A stretch of 64,000 nucleotides of DNA from Dastarcus helophoroides (taxonomy: Eukaryota > Arthropoda > Insecta > Coleoptera > Bothrideridae): contig CM053337.1 in NCBI GenBank assembly GCA_028583605.1, positions 15,913,654 through 15,977,653 on the forward strand, read 5' to 3'. Position numbers and translations under genes: made by a program. Shown in pieces: positions 53,241 through 63,599 of this stretch. The notes beneath the pieces were generated by a model. It did no database searches. It was not told the origin of the DNA and was given only the letters and a program-made list of their open reading frames with translations. Position 1 is the first letter of the stretch, and every line of letters starts with the position of its first letter.

Positions 53241-53761
53241 CCGGAAATATATGTTTTTTAATTTTATTTAACATTTCTTCGGCCCAGTTTGGAAATATTT
53301 AAATTTTTATTGCTTGTTGACAATTTTCTAAACAGTAGTCATATTTCAAAAACTGTTTAGAATATTCAAGAAGAATGCAACCTAGACTACAAATTCATGC
53401 AGCCCTCCAGGCGGCGTGTATAGTGAATCATAGGTAGCTGAACTACCAACAGTTGAAACACTACCACCTAGCGAAGCGGTTGCTCTCTAGGAGAGTTCCC
53501 AGAAGATAAGGATTCTATAATGCACAGAGCAATTAGGTTTGAACATTTATTAGATTCGAAGTTTGGAAACCAAATACCGGTTTCGATCTTGTTAGATGAT
53601 CTCGTCAGTTTGGTATATCCAACTCGAATGCTAAACAAATGTTCCGACAAGTAAGTACTAAAACATTCACAGAATATTGTTAACAAACAATAAAAATTTG
53701 AATATTTCCAAACTGGGTCGAAGAAATGTTAAATAAAATTAAAAAACATAATATTTCTGGT
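53241..53761. mobile_element. element with 85-bp inverted arms enclosing a hammerhead motif
   Basis: The left arm (53241-53330) contains TTTTTTAATTTTATTTAACA, then TTTCTTCGGCCCAGTTTGG and AAATATTTAAATTTTTATTG. The right arm (53677-53761) is its reverse complement with few differences. Between them lie a GC-richer stretch (53385-53520) and an isolated family C unit. The arrangement parallels the Penelope remnant at 6.0-6.5 kb: inverted arms, internal sequence, hammerhead. No protein domain is recognisable inside. Confidence 0.65.
53570..53613 (-). ncRNA. hammerhead ribozyme-like motif, family C (isolated, best stem III)
   Basis: Minus strand: stem I strand ACCAAA (with one flanking base), core CUGACGA, stem II GAUC...GAUC closing a nine-base loop, GAAA, self-complementary stem III ACCGGU, A as cleavage nucleotide, stem I strand UUUGGU. 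Core and stems I and III are complete. Outer GUUGG can pair with CCAAC-like sequence beyond an internal loop. A short self-complementary stem III without a loop is the form known to act as a dimer in Penelope-like and retrozyme hammerheads. Confidence 0.7.
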
Positions 53762-53789
53762 TAAATAAAATTAAAAAAACTCAAAATAC

Positions 53790-55056
53790 AACTTACAACA
53801 CAATTTTTATTGTTGTGGATCTAGCTTAAATCTTGATTTTTAAATCCGTAAGTTCGATTTTTTCGAATTCAAATTCGAATTCGACCTCGAAATCTTAAAT
53901 TTTTTACCGAATTTCCTGGAAGTTTCTCCAAATGTCGACTGTAAATTCGAAATTTAAACTTTCGATTCGACTTGTCTAGAGATTTTAATATATTTCCTGC
54001 TTTAAACTCTAAAATTTTTACAAAAAAAACTGTTTATAGTTTTCAATGTTCTAGAATTTCACTTTTTTCTCTAGAAATTTTGACTTCTTTTACAAAATTT
54101 TGAAAACATCGACATTTTTAAAATAATTGCAATGAAAAAATGAAATTTAAAAAGAATAAGCTGAATGTTTCAAATAAGTTAGGATTTGCAAAATAATTCA
54201 AAATTTCAAGAGACAAAATTTTAAGAAAAATCCAAATTGTCAAAATTTGCTAAAACAAGTTCAAATTTTAAAAATTAAAACTTCTTAACAGAATTCGAAA
54301 TTTACAGAAAAAATTGAAATTTTTAATAAGCGCCGTAACGTTGAAGTGAATTCTGGAAAGTCGAAAACCTCAAAAGCATCTTATTCACAAAATGGAACTG
54401 AACCGAAAATTTCTTCTGTCCTGAAGTGTTTGAAACTTCAACATTTAAAGAAAATCGAAATTTTAAGAAAATATAAATTTGTTTTTCGCAAAAGTCGAAA
54501 TTGTTGAAAAAATCCAGATTATCAAAAGTCGGCATTTCAAAAAATGTCGAAATTCCGAAAGAAGTCAAAATTCTTAAGAAAAACAACAAAAACAAAATCA
54601 AATTTTTAAAAATTCAAATTTTTTAACAGATATCAAGATTTACAAAAAAAAAAAAATTGAAATTTTTCAAAAACGTCGAAAGTCACAATTCTGGAAATAC
54701 AAAATTTTCAAAAAAGTGTCAATCTTTAAACCATAGTACGAAAATGGAAATTTTGAGAAAAAGTCCAAATTTTCAAAAAAGATCGAAATTTTTAAGTCAA
54801 TATTTCAAAAAAATAGAAATTTATACAAAAGCCTAATTCGTTACCTGAAAAGCGATCGGGATCTCAAAAATCGAGATCCCGGGATCAAATCCTCTACACA
54901 CAAGTGGATCTGTACGTCATATCTGAAATGCCCAATGCATAGATATCATTCGAAAATAACTGACCCATAATTTTGTTTTATTTTTATTCCCAAGTTACAC
55001 TTACATGTGACGCAGTTTTTTTAAAGCTATTTTCTGTTATTTCTGAGCCAAACACT
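53790..55056. repeat. degenerate AAATTTCGA-type repeat upstream of NEDD1-like gene
   Basis: Mixed T-rich then A-rich degenerate satellite up to about 54.84 kb, followed by about 250 bases of unique sequence. A hairpin, CGGGATCTC...GAGATCCCG, lies at 54858-54882. No gene. Confidence 0.55.
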
Positions 55057-55123
55057 TATGACAATACTTGTTTTTAGGTTTAGGTTAAAGTTTGTTCTTT
55101 TTAGTATATTATCACTTTTATTT

Positions 55124-55151
55124 CTACTAATACATATTGCGTTATCCGCAG
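55124..55151 (+). promoter_or_regulatory. likely branch point and splice acceptor before the NEDD1-like start
   Basis: CTACTAATAC (55124-55133) is a strong branch-point match, and TTATCCGCAG ends at 55151, five bases before the ATG context GCACCATG. The 33 codons upstream in the same frame are hydrophobic and have no counterpart in this family, so they are best read as intron. This implies at least one upstream non-coding exon. Confidence 0.65.
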
Positions 55152-55156
55152 GCACC

Positions 55157-56857
55157 ATGTACATAGCCTCTTCGTCCACCACAGTCAAGTTCCACGAGTT
55201 CCCTCAAGGCGATCTCTTGTACAACTACCAGCCGGGCACCAAAGTCGACGGTCCGATCCGCAGCATATCCTGGAGTAAAGACGGCAACTGGCTAACCTTG
55301 GTGCCGTACTCCGGCTCCGCGGAGATCATCAGCATTCGCGATCAATTAAAATTGATACACACCGTCACCGACATCGAGGATCCGTCGTGCGCGACCTTCC
55401 AACACACCACTAAACGACTGGTGGGTTTCGCGACGAAGGACGGCCAAGTGCTAGTGTACGATATCAAATCGAAAAATGTCAAAAAAAGATACCAGAAGAT
55501 GCCATCGTGCGTGACTCATTTGGAGTTCACAGCGAAAGATAAGTATCTGGTTGCTGGTTGTTCCACCGGGGAAGTCAAATTGTACAGCAACGTTACTAAT
55601 AACGTGGCTGGGGCCCTGAAGGTTCCCCGATCTAATAGTTGCAGTTGTTTGCGCACTAATCCCATAAAGAGTAACTATGTTGCCGCTGGGAGTGACGAAG
55701 GGGTTGTCGTTGTTTGGGACACTATAGTTAACAAGCACAAGTTTTTTACTGAATCACACAAGGCGCCGGTGACAGGGGTAGCGTTTTCCCCTATCAACGC
55801 CGACTTGGTCATATCCACGGGTAGCGATAGACAGTTTTGCTGCTACGACATCGTTTCTCATAAATGCATCGCCAGCATAACCGTTGACAACAATATGACG
55901 GCTGTGGATTTTTCCCCGGACGGGACCCACTTCGTTATGGCTTCTCAAAACGGCAACATACACGTATTCGATTCCAGACGCATTCAAGAGCCGATGGTAT
56001 CTTTTCAAGCGCACAAAAGTTCCATAAAGCAGATCAGGTTGCAAACCATAGAAACCAACACCAGCAGCTACAGCATCACCGAAGAAAACTCGAACTCGAT
56101 CAAAGATTCGCCAAAATCTAACCTAGTGGACTCTTTCACTCCTTATTTGTATTTGGCTGCCGAGCCGATGGATTGCGAGGGGAATGCGCCCCCATTGACT
56201 GATCACGATGATTCTTTTTTGGCCGCCTTAGGCATCGATAACAGCACAGTCGAATCCGTCAACGATTACTCTTCGATTCGAGAGCGCACGCGCTGGACTA
56301 CTCGTACGGGCGAAGTGGAACCTTCCCCAGTCGCTAGCAAATCTACCATGGGGGATGCCGAACCGTCCCCGGCTGCCCCCCACCTTCCGGTATTCGATAG
56401 AATGAACTTAGTCGATGCCAAGGGCAATCAGATTTCGACGCCGAATTTCCAGAAGGCTTTACCAGAAAATTTGCGTGTGTTCAGCACGGAGAAAGTCCTA
56501 TCGCCTGTGGTTAATTTGTCGCCTGCTTTAAACAATTCTATAATTTCTGACATAAAAAATACGGTGAGGGAGGTGGTAAAGGAGGAGTTGTCGGGGGTTT
56601 TTGAAGCTCTTAAGGACGAGGTTAAGTTTCAAGCGTATGATAGCGTGTGGCAGATGCGCAAATTGTGCATTAATACCAACATGATGATGATTAAAGAGTT
56701 TATTAAGTTGGAAGATAATGTTAATGCTCTTAGGGAGGAATCTTTTAACACTACGTCTGTTCCTAACCTAGCAGAAGAAAATATGAAACTAAAGCAGCAG
56801 GTGATGATGTTGGAACAGCAGTTGGCTAAACTGGGGGCTAACCAAAACTCGAATTGA
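55157..56857 (+). CDS. NEDD1-like WD40 protein (gamma-tubulin ring recruitment)
   Basis: A 566-residue protein of the NEDD1/Grip71 family, which targets gamma-tubulin ring complexes to centrosomes and spindles. Residues 1 to about 295 form WD40 blades: ISWSKDGNWLTLV, GQVLVYDIKSKNV, GEVKLYSNV, GVVVVWDTIVNK, then HKAPVTGVAFSPIN, TAVDFSPDGTHFVMASQNG and FQAHKSSIKQI, in the order and spacing of NEDD1. A low-complexity middle has SP and TP sites of the kind used by mitotic kinases (VEPSPVA, AEPSPAA, ISTPNF). The C-terminal 120 residues are helical, with a basic/acidic helix (NTVREVVKEELSGVFEAL) and a closing coiled coil (NMKLKQQVMMLEQQLAKL), where the family binds gamma-tubulin. The start at 55157 is chosen because of the acceptor just upstream. 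No internal intron is seen, which is unusual but not proof of a retrocopy. AATAAA is at 56947. Confidence 0.9.
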   Translation: MYIASSSTTVKFHEFPQGDLLYNYQPGTKVDGPIRSISWSKDGNWLTLVPYSGSAEIISIRDQLKLIHTVTDIEDPSCATFQHTTKRLVGFATKDGQVLVYDIKSKNVKKRYQKMPSCVTHLEFTAKDKYLVAGCSTGEVKLYSNVTNNVAGALKVPRSNSCSCLRTNPIKSNYVAAGSDEGVVVVWDTIVNKHKFFTESHKAPVTGVAFSPINADLVISTGSDRQFCCYDIVSHKCIASITVDNNMTAVDFSPDGTHFVMASQNGNIHVFDSRRIQEPMVSFQAHKSSIKQIRLQTIETNTSSYSITEENSNSIKDSPKSNLVDSFTPYLYLAAEPMDCEGNAPPLTDHDDSFLAALGIDNSTVESVNDYSSIRERTRWTTRTGEVEPSPVASKSTMGDAEPSPAAPHLPVFDRMNLVDAKGNQISTPNFQKALPENLRVFSTEKVLSPVVNLSPALNNSIISDIKNTVREVVKEELSGVFEALKDEVKFQAYDSVWQMRKLCINTNMMMIKEFIKLEDNVNALREESFNTTSVPNLAEENMKLKQQVMMLEQQLAKLGANQNSN

Positions 56858-57057
56858 ACGTAACCACTAGATTTATTATGTTGTTGAACTAGGTAAATAG
56901 TCTGATGTTTTTTAAGAATTATTTTTAGAAATTTATACCTTATCTAAATAAAATTTATATTTTTTTTAATTGTGTTTCATTTAAAAAGCATTCAGCTTGA
57001 TTTTTCAGGATTTTCAGTCAGGGCTGGTGCGCCAATAGGCGGGTCTCGCTAAGATAT

Positions 57058-57245
57058 TGTAACAAAATGTAATTATAAAATTTAGTTAGGAATTTTCTAG
57101 AAAATTTGGCAGAGGGAAGCGGCGCCGCGATAATGAATCAAATGGCAGATAAGCGTTGCTTCTAGAACCCGAAGCGGGACCTATATAAGGCGGTCGGCTT
57201 TCCCTCGCTTAGTTAGAAGTCAATGAGCCGCAATTTGACTCATTG
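57058..57245 (+). mobile_element. LTR fragment (5' part), relative of the 14.2-kb solo LTR
   Basis: Begins TGTAACAAAATGTAA and shares AAGCGGCGCCGCGATAATG, GGCAGATAAGCGTT and CTATATAAGGCGGTCGGC with the other two copies. It breaks off near 57245, shortly after the expected transcription start. Confidence 0.7.
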
Positions 57246-57261
57246 CCATGATCTCCTGGAC

Positions 57262-57400
57262 CAGAGGTCGGCAAACTTTTAAACCGAAAGAGCCAGCCGC
57301 AATAAAAACATTGATTTCGTGAATTTCTAAGAGCCACAAATTTTTATTACTGATTTTACATTTTATTTCAAAATTAAATCAAACAAAATATGGGACAGAG
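57262..57400 (+). mobile_element. hAT-like 5' end
   Basis: CAGAGGTCGGCAAACTTTT followed by GAGCCAGCCGCAA and GAGCCACAAATTTTTAT is a typical hAT terminal region. There is no downstream terminus or transposase. A short (GA)n follows at about 57399-57410. Confidence 0.55.
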
Positions 57401-57469
57401 AGAGAGAGATACCTCTGACTCATGTAGTCAAACGAAAATATATTCAGCCCAAGAGATCTTTTATTTCTC

Positions 57470-58020
57470 AAAATTTAGACCTTTACTTCGAAATTTGCCT
57501 CTTTTTCACAATTTTGACTTTTTTAACTCTTCTCTATATTAGTCTTTAATATCTATTTTGTTCTTAAAATTAGAATTTTACCCCAAATTTTCCTTTCTCC
57601 TCAAAACTCGACAATTTGTGAAAATGTTTACTTTTTTCTAATTCGACTCACTGGAAGATTCGACTTATTTCTCAAAAATTCATTATTTGCCGATTTTTTA
57701 ATAAAAAAAGTAAAAATTTACAGTAATTGGAGATGTCAAGTGAAATAGTTTTTGAAGACTTCGACCTTTTTTTCAAAGTTTTCTTTTTTCGAAATTTAGG
57801 TCTATTCTCAAATTACACTTTTTTCCAAAATTACAGTTTTTCGAAATCACGTTTTTTCGACGTTATTCTAAATTGCGGCTTTTTTCTAGTACTTTTTACA
57901 TTCTTTTTACCAAATTTCGGCATTTTCCCCAAAATTAATTTTTACTAAACATTTAAACTTTTATTTATTTTCTGCTTTGGACTTGTTTCGCAAAATTCGG
58001 TTTTTTTCGAAATTTCGAAG
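57470..58020 (+). repeat. T-rich degenerate satellite block
   Basis: AAATTTCGAC/TTTTTTC vocabulary, no gene. An open frame at 57727-57948 is Phe-rich by composition only. Confidence 0.6.
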
Positions 58021-58327
58021 TTTCTAGAAAGATCTGATAAGGGGAAAGCGACCGCGATAACGAAACAAACGGCAGATAAGCGTTCCAGAAATTTCGGCAA
58101 ACGATAAGCCTTATCTGCCGAAAAGTTCTAGAAGCCGGGAGCCAAAACTATAAAAGGCGGTCAGATTTCCCTCAAGTAAGTCAGTTGGAGTCAGTGTAAT
58201 TAGTGAGTTCGTAGAAGTTAATAACAAGTGGGTTAATTGTTCAATTGTAGTGATCCAAGTTGAGTTCAGTAATAAAGTGGTGTAATTCACACATAGTAAT
58301 CAATTCGAACCGATAAAGCCCGTAACA
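58021..58327 (+). mobile_element. LTR, 5'-truncated, relative of the 14.2-kb solo LTR
   Basis: From TTTCTAGAAAGATC to CGTAACA it runs parallel to the 14.2-kb LTR, including GATAACGAAACAAACGGCAG, a TATA box (ACTATAAAAGG near 58148), AATAAAG near 58271 and CAATTCGAACCGATAA. The first 45-50 bases of the LTR are missing. Confidence 0.75.
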
Positions 58328-58654
58328 ATATAAAAATAAATAATAAAATGAATTTGTTAAAAAAAATTAATTTAAAAACTATTCTCGAATCTTTGAGAAA
58401 AACTCGAAATTTCAAATTCAAAGCCAGAATTTGAGAAAAAAAGTCAAATTTGAAATTGCCTCAAAGAGGTTATAATTTTGACGTAGACTTCGATATTTTG
58501 TATTAACGATATTACAAAAATTGAATATTTTAATCGAAATTTAGAAATAATTGCTACATATGTGTCGACACTTTTGGTTTAAGCTTACTCTTAACTTTTT
58601 ATCGATCATTTAACTCATAATCGAAGGTTGTTATGTTTGTCTATATATTTTTTT

Positions 58655-59273
58655 AAAGTAGGGGTAATCCGTTAAGGACACCCGGGAAAACCCTTACTTC
58701 TTCGGGCCGGGCCCTTGTCCCCCAATCCCTCCGTCGGAACTGTACAATAGTGCTGGAGCTGTTTTGCCTGAAACATAAGAAACAAACAAAACAAAAATTT
58801 TCGAAATGGAAGTCCTAGAATACCATGCTTGGTCTCCTAATCCTGGTTGGGATGTTTGGATCGTAATCCACTGCCTGTCGAACTAGCTCGTTGGGATGCG
58901 TTTCCGCTCTTACTATCGCCCTGGAATTAATTTCTCTATAAAATCTCTTACCAGGGGTAGTTCAGCTTCCCTATAAAGTTGATTGTTTCTCATAAACCAT
59001 GAAGCGTCCATGGCTTTTCTTAGAAAGACGTTCTGGAACACCTGGAGTTTCTCCATCTGATTATCCGTCGCCTGTGACCAAGCTGCAGAGGCGTGGGTCA
59101 TCGCTGGTCTTATGATTGATTTGTATAGTAACACTTTAAGTCCAATGGACAGGTTATTATTTCTAGCAATCATCGCTTACAGCAGTCCCTTCAGCATGTT
59201 GGCTTTGGATACTGCATAATCGATTGTGCTTGAAAGTCTTTTATCCAGAATTACACCTAGACTTTATACCGTA
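58655..59273 (-). pseudogene. jockey-type LINE ORF2, C-terminal part, 3' of an inserted LTR element
   Basis: Minus strand. It begins at the insertion site with LGVILDKRLSSTIDYAVSKA, then, after an in-frame stop, NLSIGLKVLLYKSIIRPAMT, HASAAWSQATDNQME and PLVRDFIEKL. A frameshift at about 58912 moves on to RAETHPNELVRQAVDY. These are the thumb and C-terminal region of jockey reverse transcriptase. A GC-rich 3' untranslated segment follows and ends in a T-run (plus strand) near 58645. The first half of the gene continues at 63600 on the other side of the LTR element. The copy was already, or later became, inactive. Confidence 0.85.
59269..59273. repeat. target-site duplication AGACT (left)
   Basis: AGACT here and at 63600-63604 bracket the LTR element exactly. 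Leaving out the element and one copy makes the jockey frame continuous across the site (codons CAA-AGT... in the minus frame give AK-SLGV). Confidence 0.85.
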
Positions 59274-59384
59274 TATTCATCTTTTTGACGACGCTTAACG
59301 GTAGAAAAAAAATCGCTGAAAGCTGAAACTTCCATAAAGAAGGATTCACAACCAACCGAGAAGAAATCCGAGAGTAAAAGAATA

Positions 59385-62300
59385 ATGAAAAATCAACAAA
59401 CGCTTCCTCGATGTTGGTTTTGTCCAGGATTTCACTGGAATGCTAACTGTCCAAATAACCAAGGCAACTGGCGCAGCGAACTTTGTGCAGAATCAAATCA
59501 TGGAAACGACAGGAAGCTCGTCGCTCACGGCGGCACCGAGCTCCCAACCAACAGCCGTACCCAGCATTAATTCGGTCACTCCAGACCGGAAAGCCATCGT
59601 GTAGTCTGCCACGCATTCAGATTAGCATCGGAAGAAAGAGCTATTCAGCACTCGTTGATACTGTGCTAATGGTAATTTTGTCCGAGCTGGGCTAATTAGC
59701 CAAGAGTGTCACCCATATCGAACTTCCTTGCAACTAGCCGCCAAGGCCACATCCATCGTCACTGGAGTCCAGAACCTGGAGGTTCAAGTTGGGACCCATG
59801 CAAAGACCATTAAACTTCTGGTGGTCGAGAGTCTTAACGAGGAAATGATCTTAGGTTACCCCTGGATGGAAGAGGAAAATGCCTATCTAGACGCAAGAAG
59901 AAGATGCATCCACTTCGGCAATGAACGCAGGTACACAGAATATCTTTTGGGGCCAATCTACCACAAAGACCACAGCATCACGACACCCACCATTGAGAAT
60001 GCTTTTCCAACACAACTGCAGCCAAATCTACGCAAACTCTTTGCTGAATTTAAAGACATTTTTGCTGGTCAAACAGGCTATATCACTACTCGATCTATGA
60101 CACACGAAATCCGGCTTAAAAATCCAACACCAATCCAACTGCGACTATATGCCTATTCAGAAGCCAAGCGCAAAGCCATGTACGCACAGATTGAGGAGAT
60201 GATGGCCAGCAAGATCATCGAGCCAAGCACATCTGAATACATCTCTCCTGTGGTCATGGTATCAAAAAAAGATGGCACTTGGAGATTTTGCGTTGATTAT
60301 AGGCAACTTAACTCCCAGACTGCGGATGAGTCAACGTCTCTTTCTCTTATTCCTCAAACTTTAAAAGATCTAGGAAACGCCACCATCTTCTCGACACTGG
60401 ACCTAAAGGCTGGCTATTGGCAAATTCCCCTAAGCCAAAACTCCAAGAAATATACAGCATTTACGACACCAAATGGCGCTACTTACCAATTTAGAGTGCT
60501 TCCATTTGGGCTCAAGAACGCACCTGGAACTTTCCAACGCTTCATGTCTCAAGAAGTATGGCCTGGCCTCTTGAATGACATTGCATTGGTCTTCTTGGAT
60601 GACATAATTGTTTATTCCTCTACCTACGAAGAGCACCTTACGCATTTCCAGGTCGTTTTTGAGAGTCTTCGATCCCATGGACTAACTTGTGCACCAGAAA
60701 AGTGTCAACTTGGAAGTTCCCAAATTCAGTACCTAGGTCACCATATGGGAGCATTAAGCAACGAGCCCTTAGAATGTCACTTGGAGTCTATCCAAGCTAT
60801 GAAATCTCCGAAGACGCGAACCCAGCTTCGACGATTTCTAGGCCTCTTTTTTATTGGCTGCGCGAATATATACCTATTTTCACACAGCTAGCCGCACCTC
60901 TCACCAACACTCTAAGTACCAAGAAACCATATCGCTGGAGTGAAGAATGTGACGTCGCCTTCAGAGCCATTAAAGACGCCGCCATGAAGGAACCCAGGAA
61001 ATTGCACCGACCAGATCCAAATCTGCCTTTTATTCTCCAGACAGACGCAAGTGGAGTTGGAATGTCAGCTGTTCTTTATCAGCCAATTCAGGATGGAGGA
61101 AAGAGGATCATATCATATGCCAGGGCTAAGTTCACCCCTGCCGAGCAGCGATATCATGTGAATGAACAGGAGTTCCTGGCTATCGTCTGGGCCGTAAAAA
61201 GATATCGTCAGTTTCTGGAGAGTCGCCCCTTTACTCTCAGAACAGACAACCGCGCTCTTCAGTGGTTAAATAAAATGAAAGACGACAGGTACCCGCTGGG
61301 CACTGCTCTTGCAACAGTATTCTTTCACGGTAGAGCATTGTCCCGGAAAACTTTACGAACTTCTAGATGAATTATCCCGACATCCCCAACCGGCAACATC
61401 TCCGGCCGACTTTACCGATCTGGAAGAAATTCTTCCACTAATTCAAGCCCGACAAAAACCCGTACCAGAACCGTTATGCTGTCAACTGGAGATCGTGACA
61501 TTAACTGAAGAGGTCAAATGAGCCCAGGAGCAAGACGAAGCTACCCAAGCAATGCTGGCCCAACTACAAGCGCCTCTCGGCCCAGATTCAGAAGATTGGG
61601 AACGACGCTCACACCAGCTCAATATAGAGCAAGATGGCCACCTCTATCGACGCGAGATGATGCGTCTCATAGTTCCGCAATCCGTGATAGAGAGGGTCAT
61701 TTTCGAATATCACGACTTTCAATTAGCGGGACATCCAGGACGGGAAGAAACAGCAGATGCAATCTCCCGACATTTCTTCTGGCCTTCCATTTCCCAAGAT
61801 GTGGCCCAATACGTCAGAGGCTGCTTGTTGTGCGCTCAATTCATGCCACCGCCGATCTGTGACCGCGTCAGCCAACTGAATCATGGCAGACCATAGCATG
61901 CGACTTGATGGGGCCGTATCCAGTGACAGATGACGGCAATCGTTTTGTGCTCACGGTCACTGACCTTTTCTCCCGATGGGTCGAAGCGTTTGCTATTCCA
62001 GAAACGAGGACTAGCCGTATCACTCAGCTCCTGGAGGAGCAAGTCTTCCACAGATACGGCTATCCACGAGAGATCATAACTGATAATGGACCTCAGTTCT
62101 TGAGCCGCCGCGGGACAAGAAGTTGCGAACAATGGAAAGCAGCACATTGGACGACTGCCACTTACCACCCGAGGGCAAATCCAGCGGAATTGCGCGATCG
62201 AGAAATTAAGAAGGGCATCCAAATTCATCTATCAGGACAAGATTCCAGCTCTTGGGATGGCTACCTGCCGGCTACGCTCTTCAGTCTCCGAAGGAGAAGG

Positions 62301-62677
62301 AACGCCGCCACTGGCAAATCGCCCAGTGAAATCCTTATGGGCCACCTGCTCCTTGGACCTGGAGAATGGGATACTACAGCCACACCACCTCCACGAGACA
62401 TAACCGATCAACGAGAAGTCGCTCGAAGAAATCAAGCGCTTTACATTCGAAAAAGATGGCCCCAACGAAGACGACATCTCCACCAATACCTTCCGGGGGA
62501 TTCCATCTTGGTGCGAAACGAAGTCCGTCGACCTTTTGAAGCCCGATGGCAGGGACCCTAGCCATCATTCGCGCAGCAGGTGAGACGTGCTACTGGATCT
62601 TTAGAGACGATTTACTGCAAAAGATCCATGTGGACCGTGTTCGACCTGCTCCCCCAATACGACCCGTCACCGAATAG
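59385..62677 (+). pseudogene. gag tail and pol of the Ty3/gypsy-like element, broken
   Basis: Order of domains: zinc knuckle CWFCPGFHWNANC (59412-59450, one residue shorter than the CCHC norm between C and H); protease with LVDT but without the following Gly because of a frameshift near 59660; reverse transcriptase with FCVDYRQLN, FSTLDLKAGYWQI and FLDDIIVYS; RNase H with TDASGVGMSAVLYQ and TDNRALQWL; integrase with an HHCC finger (HDFQLAGH ... CLLC), TVTDLFSRWVEAF, DNGPQFLS and a catalytic Glu in NPAE. Breaks lie near 59660, 60846 (T-run), 61305, an in-frame TGA at 61519-61521, near 61875 and near 62558. The final frame ends RPVTE at about 62677. No envelope gene is seen. Confidence 0.85.
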
Positions 62678-63006
62678 AAAAACAATTTTTTCGCGGATCA
62701 AAGACTCACAGTTTAGTGAAGTGATTGCTCAAAGGTGAATTTATAGTGACAGAGACATGTTTGTAGATTAATTTTTGTGCAATCTATATGTATCTCCTCT
62801 TTGGTTGTTAATGTATGCATCTTATCTGTCAGGGATGTTTCCGTTTTATCTCACCTGTTTATTATTATTTTTTTTTGTTTCTTATGTTAGTTTTAAGGAA
62901 ACATTGTTGTAGATTAGTTGTTTGTTTGAATAAAAAAAAATATCTGGGGGATCAGTATAGCACGGAACACTCATCGAAGCTCATTCCACCGTTAAGTGTC
63001 GCCACC

Positions 63007-63019
63007 AGAGCGGGGGGAA
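63007..63019 (+). promoter_or_regulatory. polypurine tract
   Basis: AGAGCGGGGGGAA abuts the start of the 3' LTR, as expected for the plus-strand primer. Confidence 0.75.
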
Positions 63020-63599
63020 TTATACCGTATATTCATCTTTTTGACGACGCTTAATGGTAGAAAAAAAATCGCTAGGCAGAAATTGAAGTATTCACTAAAG
63101 TGATAAGATAATTATACCCCAATGAATAACAGGATGTTTGTCGTCTTGAGTGCTTTTCCTTATCATGAAAAATGCAATTAGGATGGACAAAGGGTGAGTA
63201 ATGTCGAGCCTTGGATAATTGCTCAAGGCTTTTGTCCCTGAGTCCATTACAGCCCGGATGTTTAATAGACGTTTACCATCAACTGTCCTAATTGCGTTTC
63301 ATTTTAATGGAACTGCAATTGAGATAGACAAAAGCCGATAGTTGCATTCCTTCTAGAATTCGTTGGGGTGGTAAATTGAATCTTAATGACAATCGCTTCC
63401 CAATAAAAGGCCTCGGTGGACAAACCAGAGGCAGTCCCTTGTCAGACACAAAAGGCCTGGCCTTTCCCGACAGTTTTGCCTAGTGATTTTTTTTGAACCG
63501 ACCGTGAACAGCAGTGCTATAGACTTTCAGACTATAAAAAACTATTTCGATTTTTTTTTTTAATTTGTATTTTTACCAAATTTACGCGGCCCCGGTATC
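63020..63599 (+). mobile_element. 3' LTR (580 bp)
   Basis: From TTATACCGTATATTC to CCCCGGTATC, bounded by the polypurine tract and the AGACT duplication. It contains AATAAAAGGCCTCGG near 63402, which could serve as the TATA or poly(A) region, and two similar segments, GGACAAAGGGTGAG/ TAGACAAAAGCCG. Inner boundaries cannot be set because the 5' LTR is missing. Confidence 0.75.

Larger units (their letters stand above)
59274..63599 (+). mobile_element. Ty3/gypsy-like LTR retrotransposon, internally deleted, nested in jockey
   Basis: 4.3 kb. The 5' LTR survives only as 54 bases (59274-59327), which match the first 54 bases of the 3' LTR (63020-63073) with one difference. The rest of the 5' LTR, the primer-binding site and most of gag are missing. 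The coding part gives zinc knuckle, protease, reverse transcriptase, RNase H and integrase, in that order. A polypurine tract (63007-63019) directly precedes the 3' LTR. The LTR has ends ATACCG...CGGTAT rather than TG...CA. The flanking AGACT duplication shows genuine integration, so the 5' deletion happened afterwards or during reverse transcription. Confidence 0.85.

Noticed and set aside
55058..55156. Hydrophobic N-terminal extension of the NEDD1-like frame resembling a signal peptide
   Set aside because: It precedes a strong branch point and CAG acceptor, and NEDD1-type proteins are cytosolic; it is best read as intron sequence.
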